Part shown: positions 24,106 to 32,268 of the stretch, piece by piece
Position numbering within the stretch: position 1 is the stretch's first letter
Layout: every line of letters starts with the position of its first letter
Assembly (NCBI GenBank): GCA_031386665.1
Contig: JANNCN010000082.1
Coordinates: forward strand, 1-64,000
DNA length: 64,000 bases
Reading direction: 5' to 3'
Source of the DNA: JANYCG01 sp031386665
GTDB lineage: Bacteria > Pseudomonadota > Gammaproteobacteria > Burkholderiales > Burkholderiaceae_C
Position numbers and translations under genes: made by a program
Notes under the pieces: model-generated
Told to the model about the DNA's origin: nothing
Databases searched by the model: none
Seen by the model: the letters and a program-made list of their open reading frames with translations, nothing else

Positions 24106-24194
24106 CGCTGTTGGATTTGCTGGAGGGGCCGATTCAAAGCCGATGCTGAAACCAGTGGCACAGGCAGGTCTCGTGAGCCAGTCACAGGGCTCAT

Positions 24195-24212
24195 GCATAA
24201 TGATTCTCATGC
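24195..24212 (+). promoter_or_regulatory. Fur box overlapping a -10 element
   Basis: GCATAATGATTCTCATGC is an imperfect palindrome close to the Fur consensus GATAATGATAATCATTATC. It covers CATAAT (24196-24201), a good -10 box. A transcript starting about 24208 would be blocked by iron-loaded Fur and made when iron is scarce. Confidence 0.6.
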
Positions 24213-24305
24213 TTTTGAACCTGCCGATTAAAACGGCAACCGAATTCTTTCAACGTTTTCTGACCCTCTCATCAGAAGGCCGCCTGGGCTCTAGGCGGCC
24301 TTTTT
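24208..24305 (+). ncRNA. Candidate Fur-regulated small RNA
   Basis: The segment between the Fur box and a very strong terminator would give an RNA of about 100 nt. It has a small hairpin near the start (TGCCGATTAAAACGGCA, 24223-24239), a single-stranded part with TTTCAACGTTTTCTGACCCTCTC (CU-rich, suited to pairing with ribosome-binding sites) and the terminator stem. This layout is that of RyhB/NrrF/BrrF-type iron-sparing RNAs; BrrF is the Burkholderia example I know of. No credible CDS overlaps it. Homology to BrrF is not established here. Confidence 0.5.
24276..24305 (+). terminator. Strong intrinsic terminator of the candidate small RNA
   Basis: AAGGCCGCCT (24276-24285) pairs with AGGCGGCCTT (24293-24302) across a 7-nt loop, followed by a T-run. 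The 10-bp perfect stem is 66 nt before the phoH start, which isolates phoH from upstream transcription. Confidence 0.8.
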
Positions 24306-24371
24306 GCTTTTCGTCCTGCGTATTTGCACTTTTCAGCACACTGTTCAGCCTCACCACGAGCCCAATTCCCC

Positions 24372-26117
24372 ATGCCACTGCCCCCTCCCCCGTCTAAACG
24401 CGCCGCCCTGTTGACCCAAGCCGCCTACGATGCGCCTGCAAGGGCGGCTACCAAACCAGGCAAATCTGCCAAAGCGTCGGTTCACTCGCAAAATGACCGC
24501 ACTGCCGACGAACGCACTGCAAGCGACCACCCTGCCGCCCGTCACGAGGTCGTTGCAGACCTGCCGGCCCGACCTGTGCCCTCATTCACCGCCGCCGCAC
24601 CCCGTGCGGAATCACCAAACGCTGCGGCACGCGCAACTGCGATGTTTGACGCCGCGACCACATCTGAATCTGCCACGCCAGAACGGACGAACCGCCCGGC
24701 GGGCAAAGCCAAAAAGCTGCGATCAACAGGCCCGGGCAAACTTTTTGTTCTCGACACCAATGTGCTGATGCACGACCCAATGTGCCTGTTCCGCTTTGAG
24801 GAGCACGACATCTTTTTGCCGATGATCGTGTTGGAAGAACTGGATGGCCACAAGAAGGGCATGACCGAAGTGGCCCGCAACGCCCGCCAGACCAGCCGCA
24901 GCCTGGACGCGTTGGCGGGCTCCAACGGGGCCGACATCGGCGTGGGCTTGAAGCTAGACACCACGGGCCACCGCGAGGCCAAAGGCAAGTTGTATTTTCA
25001 GACCCAGACGCTGGACTACACCCTGCCCACCAGCCTGCCGCAGGGCAAGGCGGACAACCAAATTTTGGGTGTGGTGGACGCATTGCGCCAGCAGCAAGCC
25101 CCACGTGAAGTGGTGCTGGTGTCCAAAGACATCAACATGCGCGTTAAAGCCCGTGCGCTGGGCTTGGCTACGGACGACTACCAAAACGATAAAACCCTCG
25201 ACGATGGCGACCTGCTTTACGCGGGTTCTTTGGCGTTGCCAGGCGATTTTTGGGCAACCCATGGCCAAACCGTGGAAAGCTGGCAGCAAGGTGCCCACAC
25301 CTTTTACCGCATCACCGGGCCGATTGTTCCCAACTTGCTGGTCAACCAGTTTGTGTTTTTTGAGTCTCCGGGCGAGCCATCGCTGTATGCGCGGGTCACG
25401 GAAATTCGGGGCAAAACAGCGGTTTTCAAAACCCTGAAAGACTACAACCACCTGAAAAACGCCGTGTGGGGCGTGACCACCCGCAACCGCGAGCAGAACT
25501 TCGCGATGAATCTGCTGATGGATCCCGAAGTGGACTTTGTCACGCTGACCGGAACGGCAGGCTCCGGCAAAACGCTGATGGCGCTGGCCGCCGGACTGAC
25601 GCAGGTTTTGGACGACCGCCGCTACACCGAAATCATCGTTACCCGTGCGACCGTGAGCGTGGGCGAAGACATTGGCTTTTTGCCAGGCACCGAAGAAGAA
25701 AAAATGGGCCCCTGGATGGGCGCTTTGGACGACAACCTGGAGGTGCTGGGCAAAAGCGACGCCGGTTCAGGCGAATGGGGCCGCGCCGCCACCAGCGAAC
25801 TGATCCGAAGCCGCATCAAAATCAAGAGCATGAATTTCATGCGCGGGCGTACGTTTCTGACCAAGTACGTCATCATTGACGAAGCTCAAAACCTGACGCC
25901 CAAGCAGATGAAGACCTTGATCACCCGGGCTGGACCTGGCACCAAGATCGTTTGCATGGGCAACTTGGCGCAAATCGACACGCCGTACCTGACGGAAGGC
26001 TCGTCTGGTCTGACCTTCGCGGTGGATAAATTCAAGGGCTGGCCACATGGCGGGCACATCACGCTGGCACGTGGCGAACGCTCGCGGCTCGCCGATTTTG
26101 CGAGTGAAGTACTCTGA
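24372..26117 (+). CDS. PhoH family protein with N-terminal PIN domain
   Basis: A 581-residue fusion. Residues 1-115 are a low-complexity Ala/Pro/Thr-rich leader. Residues about 122-260 form a PIN nuclease domain beginning FVLDTNVLMHDP with the acidic residues LDTN, EELDGHKKG and SKDINMR/KTLDDGDLLYAG. Residues about 370-580 are the PhoH ATPase with Walker A GTAGSGKTLMALA (about 394), FLPGTEEEKMGPW and Walker B YVIIDEAQNLT. PIN-PhoH proteins (PhoH2) are ATP-dependent RNA-unwinding and RNA-cleaving enzymes. The start at 24372 is preferred because an earlier ATG at 24324 is close to the small-RNA terminator. Repeat copy B follows. Confidence 0.92.
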   Translation: MPLPPPPSKRAALLTQAAYDAPARAATKPGKSAKASVHSQNDRTADERTASDHPAARHEVVADLPARPVPSFTAAAPRAESPNAAARATAMFDAATTSESATPERTNRPAGKAKKLRSTGPGKLFVLDTNVLMHDPMCLFRFEEHDIFLPMIVLEELDGHKKGMTEVARNARQTSRSLDALAGSNGADIGVGLKLDTTGHREAKGKLYFQTQTLDYTLPTSLPQGKADNQILGVVDALRQQQAPREVVLVSKDINMRVKARALGLATDDYQNDKTLDDGDLLYAGSLALPGDFWATHGQTVESWQQGAHTFYRITGPIVPNLLVNQFVFFESPGEPSLYARVTEIRGKTAVFKTLKDYNHLKNAVWGVTTRNREQNFAMNLLMDPEVDFVTLTGTAGSGKTLMALAAGLTQVLDDRRYTEIIVTRATVSVGEDIGFLPGTEEEKMGPWMGALDDNLEVLGKSDAGSGEWGRAATSELIRSRIKIKSMNFMRGRTFLTKYVIIDEAQNLTPKQMKTLITRAGPGTKIVCMGNLAQIDTPYLTEGSSGLTFAVDKFKGWPHGGHITLARGERSRLADFASEVL

Positions 26118-26184
26118 AGACTTGCTGTAGTCGTGGATGTGGTCGTGGCTGATGTCGTGGCGGCTGCCATTCTCATTGCGACAT

Positions 26185-26234
26185 TTGCTACAATTAATAT
26201 AGCAAACTATTCAACATATTCGTGAGCTAGAGGC
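26185..26234 (+). repeat. 50-nt dispersed repeat, copy B
   Basis: TTGCTA, then TATAGCAAACTAT, then TTCGTGAGCTAGAGGC at the end, in exactly 50 nt. It lies 68 nt after phoH in phoH orientation. The similarity with copies C and E continues for about 21 nt to a TTGGC box at 26251-26255. Confidence 0.88.
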
Positions 26235-26274
26235 CTATTTTATTGATAATTTGGCACTTTGGACGCCTTTTCAT

Positions 26275-26302
26275 AGAAAAAGAACCTGCAGGTTCTTTTT
26301 CT
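26275..26302. terminator. Bidirectional terminator between phoH and dnaB
   Basis: A perfect 28-nt palindrome, AGAAAAAGAACCTG and its complement, gives a 14-bp stem with T-runs on both strands. It serves the convergent phoH and dnaB genes. Its core AACCTGCAGGTT resembles AACCTCCAGGTT behind copy A. Confidence 0.85.
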
Positions 26303-26354
26303 AACAAAACGGCCCAAAATTGCCGAATCGCTGCTCGATGCAGATCAAGATCGA

Positions 26355-27773
26355 TCAATAGTCGCCACCGGACCCGCTGGCCAAGCTTTCAAACTTGGTG
26401 ATGTTACGCAGGAACGCCAATTTGACCGTGCCTGTTGGGCCATTGCGCTGCTTGGCGATGATGACCTCGGCCACACCGGGCTCTTTGCAGGCGTCTTTAG
26501 TGTAGTACTCGTCGCGGTAAATGAACATGATGATGTCGGCATCTTGCTCAATCGCACCCGACTCGCGCAGGTCGCTCATCATGGGGCGTTTGTCGGGGCG
26601 GGTTTCCACGCTGCGGTTCAACTGCGACAGCGCAATCACGGGGCATTTCAGCTCCTTGGCCAGCATTTTCAGGCCGCGCGAAATCTCGCCAATCTCAGTG
26701 GCACGATTTTCATCGTTGCCCGCGCTGCCACTCATCAATTGCAGGTAGTCCACTACGATCAAGCCCAACTGCCCGCATTGGCGCGCCAGGCGACGCGCAT
26801 TGGCGCGCAACTCGCTGGACGTCAAACCCGCGCTTTCGTCGATATGCAAGGATATGTTGCGCAGTTTTTCAATCGACTCTGTCAGGCGCGGCCATTCTTC
26901 GTCGGTCAGCTTGCCAGTGCGCAGGTGGCTTTGGTCGATGCGGCCGATGGAGCCGACGATACGCACGGCAAGTTGCGCCGCGCCCATCTCCATCGAAAAA
27001 ACTGCCACGGGCAGGCCTTCGTGCAGCGCCACATGCTCGGCAATGTTGATGGCCAAAGCGGTTTTTCCCATGGACGGGCGCGCGGCCAGCACGATCAAGT
27101 CGCCCGCCTGAAAGCCCGCCGTCATGCGGTCCAGGTCATAAAAACCACTAGGCACGCCGGTCACATCATTCGGGTTGTCGGCCATCTCCTGAACGCGGTC
27201 CAGCAGCGCCACGACCAACGAGTCCATGGCTTGAAAGCCCTGCTTCATGCGCGAACCTTGCTCGCCAATATTGAAGATTTTTTGCTCGGCCTGGTCCACA
27301 ATGTCGGCCACTGGGCGGCCTTTGGGGTTGAAGGCGTCGGTTGAAATCTCATCGCTGGCGGTGACCAGCTTGCGCAAAATCGAGCGTTCGCGCACGATTT
27401 CGGCGTAGCGGCGGATGTTGCCGGCGCTGGGCACGTTCTGTGCCAGCGAGTTGAGGTACATCAGCCCGCCAGTTTCTTCGGCTTTGCCTTGGTTTTGCAG
27501 GTGCTCAAACACGGTGATCACGTCAGCAGGTTTGGTCGCATTGATCAGCGAGCCCACGGCGGCGTAAATCAGTCGGTGTTCGTAGCGGTAAAAGTCGCCG
27601 TCGGTCAGCAAATCACCCACCCGGTCCCAGGCGGCGTTGTCCAGCAGCAAACCGCCCAACACACTGGATTCAGCCTCAAGTGAATGCGGCGGAATGCGCA
27701 GTTGGGCGATTTGACGGTCTGGCGGAAATTCGTCAGGAACGGCAGAGAGAAAGGGGGAGATGACGGCAGACAT
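26355..27773 (-). CDS. dnaB: Replicative DNA helicase DnaB
   Basis: A 472-residue hexameric helicase. The N-terminal domain (PPHSLEAESSVLGGLLLDN, residues about 28-130) binds DnaG, and the C-terminal RecA-like domain has Walker A ARPSMGKTALAINIAEH, Walker B GLIVVDYLQLM, and SQLNRSVETR with the arginine finger region. No intein interrupts the P-loop or other sites. It lies downstream of, and on the same strand as, rplI, with the rplI-operon terminator between them (27884-27914). Confidence 0.97.
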   Translation of the reverse strand: MSAVISPFLSAVPDEFPPDRQIAQLRIPPHSLEAESSVLGGLLLDNAAWDRVGDLLTDGDFYRYEHRLIYAAVGSLINATKPADVITVFEHLQNQGKAEETGGLMYLNSLAQNVPSAGNIRRYAEIVRERSILRKLVTASDEISTDAFNPKGRPVADIVDQAEQKIFNIGEQGSRMKQGFQAMDSLVVALLDRVQEMADNPNDVTGVPSGFYDLDRMTAGFQAGDLIVLAARPSMGKTALAINIAEHVALHEGLPVAVFSMEMGAAQLAVRIVGSIGRIDQSHLRTGKLTDEEWPRLTESIEKLRNISLHIDESAGLTSSELRANARRLARQCGQLGLIVVDYLQLMSGSAGNDENRATEIGEISRGLKMLAKELKCPVIALSQLNRSVETRPDKRPMMSDLRESGAIEQDADIIMFIYRDEYYTKDACKEPGVAEVIIAKQRNGPTGTVKLAFLRNITKFESLASGSGGDY

Positions 27774-27883
27774 GAAAAATATTTATGGTGAAGCGGCCAT
27801 GCTACAAGTTACTCGACGGGCTGTCACTTGAAACGCTGTGAATAACCTGTTTGCTTCGTGTGGATTGTGACGGCGGCGCAAAA

Positions 27884-27914
27884 TAAAAAGGCCGCTGAAA
27901 AATCAGCGGCCTTT
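27884..27914 (-). terminator. Terminator of the rpsF-priB-rpsR-rplI operon
   Basis: A 12-bp perfect stem, AAAGGCCGCTGA with TCAGCGGCCTTT, loop of 4, followed on the minus strand by TTTTTATTTTG. Confidence 0.9.
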
Positions 27915-28058
27915 CGTGAGGCTCCGGTCGGTCGGCGGAACCTCTGAAGAAGCGTAGCGAGCGGGATGAAGTTGTGCAGGAGGAGCGGAACTGTACTACC
28001 AGTACAGTGAGCACCGCAGTGCGCAAATTCGCCCGCGCAGTAGCTTTTTCAGCGGTTC
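27915..28058 (-). other. Structured 3' region of the ribosomal operon
   Basis: The 144 nt between the rplI stop and the terminator hold several hairpin candidates on the minus strand, for example GTACTGGTAGTAC (28000-28012) and paired blocks around GGTTCCGCCGACCGACCGG and CGCTCGCTACG. No ORF fits. It may be a repeat element or a structured 3' UTR; I cannot name it. Confidence 0.4.
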
Positions 28059-28511
28059 CTAAGCGGTTTCGCCGTAAACCGAGACTGTGATGTCAACCAC
28101 CACATCAGTGTGCAAAGCCACTGCGACCGTGCTTTCGCTAACGATCTTGATCGCGCCGTTAGGCATGCGAATTTGCGCTTTCACGACTTTGTAACCGGCT
28201 TTGACCAGCTCTTCAGCGATGTCAGCGTTGGTCACAGAACCGAACAAACGTCCATCAACACCCGCTTTTTGCGTGAGTTTGATGATTGTGCCGCCCAGTT
28301 TGGCACCCAAAGCCTGCATTTCAACGAGCTTGGCGGCAGCCGCTTTTTCAAGCTCAGCACGTTTGACTTCAAACTCTTGCTTGGCCGCAGCAGTGGCGCG
28401 ACGAGCGCGGCCAGATGGGATCAGGAAGTTGCGGGCATAGCCGTCTTTGACCTTGACGATTTCGCCGAGGTTACCAAGGTTCACAACCTTGTCGAGCAGA
28501 ATAATTTGCAT
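28059..28511 (-). CDS. rplI: 50S ribosomal protein L9
   Basis: A 150-residue two-domain ribosomal protein. The N-terminal domain begins MQIILLDKVVNLGNLGEIVKVKDGYARNFLIPSGRA, which includes the L9 signature, followed by the long connecting helix and the C-terminal domain (AGVDGRLFGSVTNADIAEEL). It is the last gene of the rpsF-priB-rpsR-rplI operon, 12 bp after rpsR. Confidence 0.98.
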   Translation of the reverse strand: MQIILLDKVVNLGNLGEIVKVKDGYARNFLIPSGRARRATAAAKQEFEVKRAELEKAAAAKLVEMQALGAKLGGTIIKLTQKAGVDGRLFGSVTNADIAEELVKAGYKVVKAQIRMPNGAIKIVSESTVAVALHTDVVVDITVSVYGETA

Positions 28512-28523
28512 GGTGAGAGTTCC

Positions 28524-28805
28524 TTAGATGCGGTGCTGGTCGCTGTAAGGCAGCATCGCGAGGAAACGCGCGCGCTTGATAGCGGTGTTGAGCTGACGCT
28601 GAAAAATGGCACGAGTACCCGTTAAACGCGCGGGAATGATTTTGCCGTTTTCGGCGATGAAATCACGCAAGGTGTCGATGTCTTTGTAGTCAATCTCTTC
28701 GACGCCAGTCACCGTGAAGCGGCAAAACCGCTTGCGCTTGAACAGCAGGTTTTGGGCGGGGCGCTTGGGGCGCTTGTCTTTGTTAAATTTCTTGAATGCG
28801 GGCAT
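28524..28805 (-). CDS. rpsR: 30S ribosomal protein S18
   Basis: A 93-residue primary-binding partner of S6 on 16S rRNA. The core KRFCRFTVTGVEEIDYKDIDTLRDFIAENGKIIPARLTGT and the basic end RARFLAMLPYSDQH are typical. The gene lies between priB and rplI in the standard order. Confidence 0.98.
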   Translation of the reverse strand: MPAFKKFNKDKRPKRPAQNLLFKRKRFCRFTVTGVEEIDYKDIDTLRDFIAENGKIIPARLTGTRAIFQRQLNTAIKRARFLAMLPYSDQHRI

Positions 28806-28830
28806 GAAAGCCTCCTAAAAATCAATTTTG

Positions 28831-29169
28831 CTAAATGTTGTTCAGATCCGTACTGGTCAGCTCAGAAACTTCTTTTTGATCAAGTTCCTGAATGTGCAAT
28901 ACAGCGCCTTTGCCGCTGCGACCGGAAGCCAGAAAACCTTCAAAGCGCCAGAGACTCCCAATGGCCTGTTTCACAAGCCGCTCTGCCATGGCGCCGAAAG
29001 CCACTGATTTCATCACCACTTTGACCTGTCTTGTCTGCCCTGCTTCGAGAATTTCTGACTCATGTTCCAGTGTCAGGTTCAGGGCGGGCAGTCCGGCTGG
29101 GGTGTAGCGCAAGGCCTCCACCAGAGCGATACGGGCAGTCAGAACGACGCGGTTGTCAGCAGTGCTCAC
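28831..29169 (-). CDS. priB: Primosomal replication protein N (PriB)
   Basis: A 112-residue OB-fold protein that links PriA and DnaT in replication restart and binds single-stranded DNA. It reads NRVVLTARIALVEALRYTPAGLPALNLTLEHESE, with the single-stranded-binding OB strands VVMKSVAFGAMAERL and LWRFEGFLASGRSGKGAVLHIQEL. The start is GTG at 29169; the AAGGAG just upstream abuts the codon, which leaves little spacing and makes the start slightly uncertain. It lies between rpsF and rpsR, the classical order in Proteobacteria. Confidence 0.95.
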   Translation of the reverse strand: MSTADNRVVLTARIALVEALRYTPAGLPALNLTLEHESEILEAGQTRQVKVVMKSVAFGAMAERLVKQAIGSLWRFEGFLASGRSGKGAVLHIQELDQKEVSELTSTDLNNI

Positions 29170-29199
29170 TCCTTGGTCGAAAAAGCTATTGCCAACTGC

Positions 29200-29622
29200 C
29201 TATTGCCTGTCGCCGCGATCAGCACCACGGTCGCCGCCGCGGTCACCACCACGATCGCCACCAGCGTATTCCGCTTGGTTGGACTTGCGAGCATCTTCAC
29301 GCTCAACCTGTTTCATCATGGAAGATGGGCCAGTGTCGGCTTTTTTCTTCAACACGGTCAGGTGACGCAAAACAGCATCGTTGAACTTGAAGGCATGCTC
29401 GAGTTCGGCCATCACAGGGTGATCGGCTTCGATGTTGACGCACAGGTAATGGGCTTTGGACAGCTTGTTGATCTGATAGATCAACTGGCGACGGCCCCAG
29501 TCCTCAACACGGTGCACCTTGCCACCGCCAGCGGTGATCATGCCCTTGTAGCGCTCCAGCATGGCTGGAACTTGTTCGCTCTGATCCGGATGGATCATGA
29601 GAATGATTTCATAATGACGCAT
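29200..29622 (-). CDS. rpsF: 30S ribosomal protein S6
   Basis: A 140-residue S6 starting MRHYEIILMIHPDQSEQVPAMLERYKGMI, with the ferredoxin-like fold up to about residue 100. The tail (MMKQVEREDARKSNQAEYAG and then GDRGGDRGGDRGADRGDRQ) is a low-complexity Gly-Asp-Arg repeat encoded by a 9- to 12-nt imperfect DNA repeat, longer than in most S6 proteins. It heads the operon. A possible -10 box TATAAT is at 29738-29743 on the minus strand, giving a leader of about 110 nt. Confidence 0.97.
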   Translation of the reverse strand: MRHYEIILMIHPDQSEQVPAMLERYKGMITAGGGKVHRVEDWGRRQLIYQINKLSKAHYLCVNIEADHPVMAELEHAFKFNDAVLRHLTVLKKKADTGPSSMMKQVEREDARKSNQAEYAGGDRGGDRGGDRGADRGDRQ

Positions 29623-29639
29623 TAAAACTCCTTGTGGAT

Positions 29640-29730
29640 TGCCAGGTCAGGTGGAGCTTCTATTCGAAGGCAACTGCCTGGCGTGGATGAAAGCCACCCT
29701 CAGCGTCAGATGAGGTGCGGCAAGGGGAAA
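29640..29730 (-). promoter_or_regulatory. Candidate S6:S18-binding leader
   Basis: In the rpsF leader the minus strand reads GCCGCACCTCA, a loop, and TGAGGGTGGC (29692-29722). A CCTCA/TGAGG stem with a CCG on one side and GGTGG on the other resembles the S6:S18 autoregulatory mRNA motif that copies the 16S rRNA site. Only the local pattern was checked. Confidence 0.4.
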
Positions 29731-29800
29731 GCCCGTGATTATATGCTAAAGGCTGGCGGAACTTACTGATCCTGGCGCAACAGAGGCGCTTCCATGCCTT

Positions 29801-31168
29801 TTAAACCCGGTACTGCGCCACCGCGTGAGTGGCGGGCAAGCGGTCGTGGCCGAACAGTTTGCCGCGCAATGAGCGGCTGCTGGGGCCGGTGGCATAGCTG
29901 GTCTTGAAGGCGCCGCGTTCTTGCAGTTGTGGCACAACCAAGGCGATGAAGTCGTCAAAGCACTCGGGTACGACGGTGCGGGACAGGTTAAAGCCGTCCA
30001 CATCAGCATCTTGGGCCCAAGCGATCATTTGGCTGGCAATGGCGTCTGCGCTGCCCACCCATGGTGCCTGGCGGCTGCCCATGACCATTTGCTCCAATAG
30101 CTTGCGCCGCGTCCACTGCGGACCAGCGGTTTGAGTCATGGCGGTGACGTTGGACACAATGGCCTGGGTTTTGCCAGTGTCAATGGGTTCGTCAATGTCG
30201 TACTTGTTGAAGTCAATTCCCATGGACGCTGCGGCATGCACCAAAGCGGCTTCTGAACTGGCGTAGCGCTGGTATTCGGCAAACTTCTCTTGCGCATCTT
30301 TGTCGGTTCGACCGGTGACGATGGTGGCACCTAAAAACATCTTGATGTCTGTGGGTGCGCGCCCATGGGCCACAGCTTGGTTGCGGATGCTGTCGACGAT
30401 TTTCCTGACACCTGGCAGGCTTTGACCGTTCAGAAAAACGCATTCCGCATGCGTGGCTGCAAAGCGCGATCCACGTGGCGACGAACCCGCCTGGTACAGC
30501 ACGGGTGTGCGCTGAAGGGACGGTTCGCTCAAATGCATGGCATCCACTTTGTACTGCGGGCCTTGGTGGTGAACCATGCGCACCTGGGCAGGGTCGGCGT
30601 ACACGCCACTCGCCTTGTCGCGCAGCACCGCGCCATCGCTCCAACTGCCCTCCCACAGTTTGTAGACCAAAGCCATGTACTCGTCGGCTAAATCGTAGCG
30701 GTCATCATGGGCGGTTTGGCCAGTCAGACCCACAGCCCGTGCGGCACTGTCCAGATAGCCGGTGACGATGTTCCAGCCAATGCGCCCCTGCGTGAGGTGA
30801 TCCAAAGTGGACATGCGCCGGGCGAATTGGTAGGGCGGCTCGTAGGTCAAATTGGCAGTCACGCCAAAACCCAAATGTTGCGTGGCGGCCGCCATCGCTG
30901 GAATCAGCAGCATGGGGTCGTTGACTGGCACTTGCACCGCCCCGCGCACAGCGGCATCTGGGCTGGCACCCAACACGTCGTACACGCCCAGCACGTCAGC
31001 AAAAAAAATACCGTCAAACAGACCTGCTTCAAGGCGGCGGGCGTAGTCTGTCCAGTAATGAATGTCCACATACCGGGCAGACTGGTCGCGTGGGTGCGTC
31101 CACAAACCCTGCTGAATATGGCCCACGCAGTTCATGTCGAAGGCGTTAAGGTGGATCTGCTTGGTCAT
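29801..31168 (-). CDS. FMN-dependent monooxygenase, NtaA/SnaA/DmoA type
   Basis: A 455-residue luciferase-like TIM-barrel flavin monooxygenase. It opens MTKQIHLNAFDMNCVGHIQQGLW and has the group's blocks FFADVLGVYDVLG, LTQGRIGWNIVTGYLDSAARAVGL, DEYMALVYKLWEGSW, YQAGSSPRGSRFAATHAECVFL and DGFNLSRTVVPECFDDFIALVVPQL. Relatives oxidise nitrilotriacetate, EDTA, dibenzothiophene sulfone or dimethyl sulfide using FMNH2 from a separate reductase. The start at 31168 replaces a longer frame whose extra residues are unlike the family. It is the last gene of an operon with a Bug protein and a dehydrogenase, pointing to a small organic acid or sulfur/nitrogen compound as substrate. Confidence 0.9.
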   Translation of the reverse strand: MTKQIHLNAFDMNCVGHIQQGLWTHPRDQSARYVDIHYWTDYARRLEAGLFDGIFFADVLGVYDVLGASPDAAVRGAVQVPVNDPMLLIPAMAAATQHLGFGVTANLTYEPPYQFARRMSTLDHLTQGRIGWNIVTGYLDSAARAVGLTGQTAHDDRYDLADEYMALVYKLWEGSWSDGAVLRDKASGVYADPAQVRMVHHQGPQYKVDAMHLSEPSLQRTPVLYQAGSSPRGSRFAATHAECVFLNGQSLPGVRKIVDSIRNQAVAHGRAPTDIKMFLGATIVTGRTDKDAQEKFAEYQRYASSEAALVHAAASMGIDFNKYDIDEPIDTGKTQAIVSNVTAMTQTAGPQWTRRKLLEQMVMGSRQAPWVGSADAIASQMIAWAQDADVDGFNLSRTVVPECFDDFIALVVPQLQERGAFKTSYATGPSSRSLRGKLFGHDRLPATHAVAQYRV

Positions 31169-31244
31169 ATGCGCGATTGCCAGGTGGAGGAAGGATTTAG
31201 GGAAGGACTTGGGGTAAGACTCAGGGAATAATCTGGCCAATGAC

Positions 31245-32198
31245 TCAGATTTTTGACGGCATCGCCGCCAGTAGACAGTCTGCGTAGGCTTGCCAACTGG
31301 TATCTTTGGCGATTTTCGGATTCGGCGCTTTCTGGTGTTCCTCTGCGTCTTTTGCATTTTTGGCAAGGGGCGCAAACACACCAGCAGGAGCCTGGTCTGC
31401 CACCCATTGGTGCTTGTTGGCGATGGCCAATGCCATGAAAGGCTCAAAACCGGCCTCCGTCACGGTGTTGGCGGCTTCACACATTTCTTCGGCACGGCGT
31501 TTGCCATGCTGTACCACCCGGCTGAAAAAATAGGCTCCCTGGGCTTGCCAGTCAATGCTGGGGAAGGTCTCCGCCAGCGTGGGCAACACGTGGTCTTCCA
31601 CTCCATAGGCACGAGCTGTCGCGTAGCTTTCAATCACCAAGGCCTCGAGCCCTTTGATCATCACGCTGCGACACATTTTGATGGCACTGGCGACACCCAA
31701 TTTGTCGCTGACGCACTTGGCGTCCATGCCCCACATATTGAGAACCGTGGCGAGTTCAGCGGCAACAACACCGCCCAGCAACATGGGCACCCGAATGCCG
31801 TAAGGTGGCACCGAGGTCATAATGCCCGCCTCCACATACCGCCCGCCCGCCGCGTCTATCAATTGGGCGGCACGTTGCTTGGTACCAGGGGACGCCGAAT
31901 TCAAATCCAGAAAGACCGTGCCAGGCTTGATGTGGGCGGCAGTCTCTGTCGCCACTGCCAGCGTGTTGGACGCCGTGACGGCTGAAATAATCAAGTCCGC
32001 TCCATGGCACAGTTCGGACATGGACAAACAAATTTCAAGATCTGCCACAGCCGCATGGGCAATGGCATCGCCCCGCAACGCAGCTGATTCAAATTGAGTG
32101 TCCCACACGCTGGTTTGCGCAACCTGGGACTTAAGTCCACTGGCAAAGGTTTTGCCAACCTCGCCATAACCAATCATGCCGATGTGTTGAAATTTCAA
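31245..32198 (-). CDS. NAD(P)-dependent dehydrogenase, beta-hydroxyacid type with DUF1932
   Basis: A 317-residue protein with a Rossmann N-terminus (HIGMIGYGEVGKTFASGL) of the 6-phosphogluconate/3-hydroxyisobutyrate dehydrogenase type. The C-terminal half matches DUF1932: SAIKMCRSVMIKGLEALVIESYATARAYGVEDHVLPTLAETFP. A lysine in this helix is the expected catalytic residue. The last thirty residues are polar and less conserved. It stands between the Bug protein and the flavin monooxygenase, 76 bp before the latter, and probably oxidises a hydroxyacid formed in the same route. Confidence 0.87.
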   Translation of the reverse strand: MKFQHIGMIGYGEVGKTFASGLKSQVAQTSVWDTQFESAALRGDAIAHAAVADLEICLSMSELCHGADLIISAVTASNTLAVATETAAHIKPGTVFLDLNSASPGTKQRAAQLIDAAGGRYVEAGIMTSVPPYGIRVPMLLGGVVAAELATVLNMWGMDAKCVSDKLGVASAIKMCRSVMIKGLEALVIESYATARAYGVEDHVLPTLAETFPSIDWQAQGAYFFSRVVQHGKRRAEEMCEAANTVTEAGFEPFMALAIANKHQWVADQAPAGVFAPLAKNAKDAEEHQKAPNPKIAKDTSWQAYADCLLAAMPSKI

Positions 32199-32268
32199 GA
32201 AATTCTCCCGAACGGTGTTGGCAGCCTGCGGCAGGGCCGAACTGTTGAAACGGTTGTAACCAGGGAAG

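Noticed and set aside
24143..24397. 84-codon frame over the candidate small RNA
   Set aside because: It crosses the Fur box and the strong terminator and lacks a ribosome-binding site.
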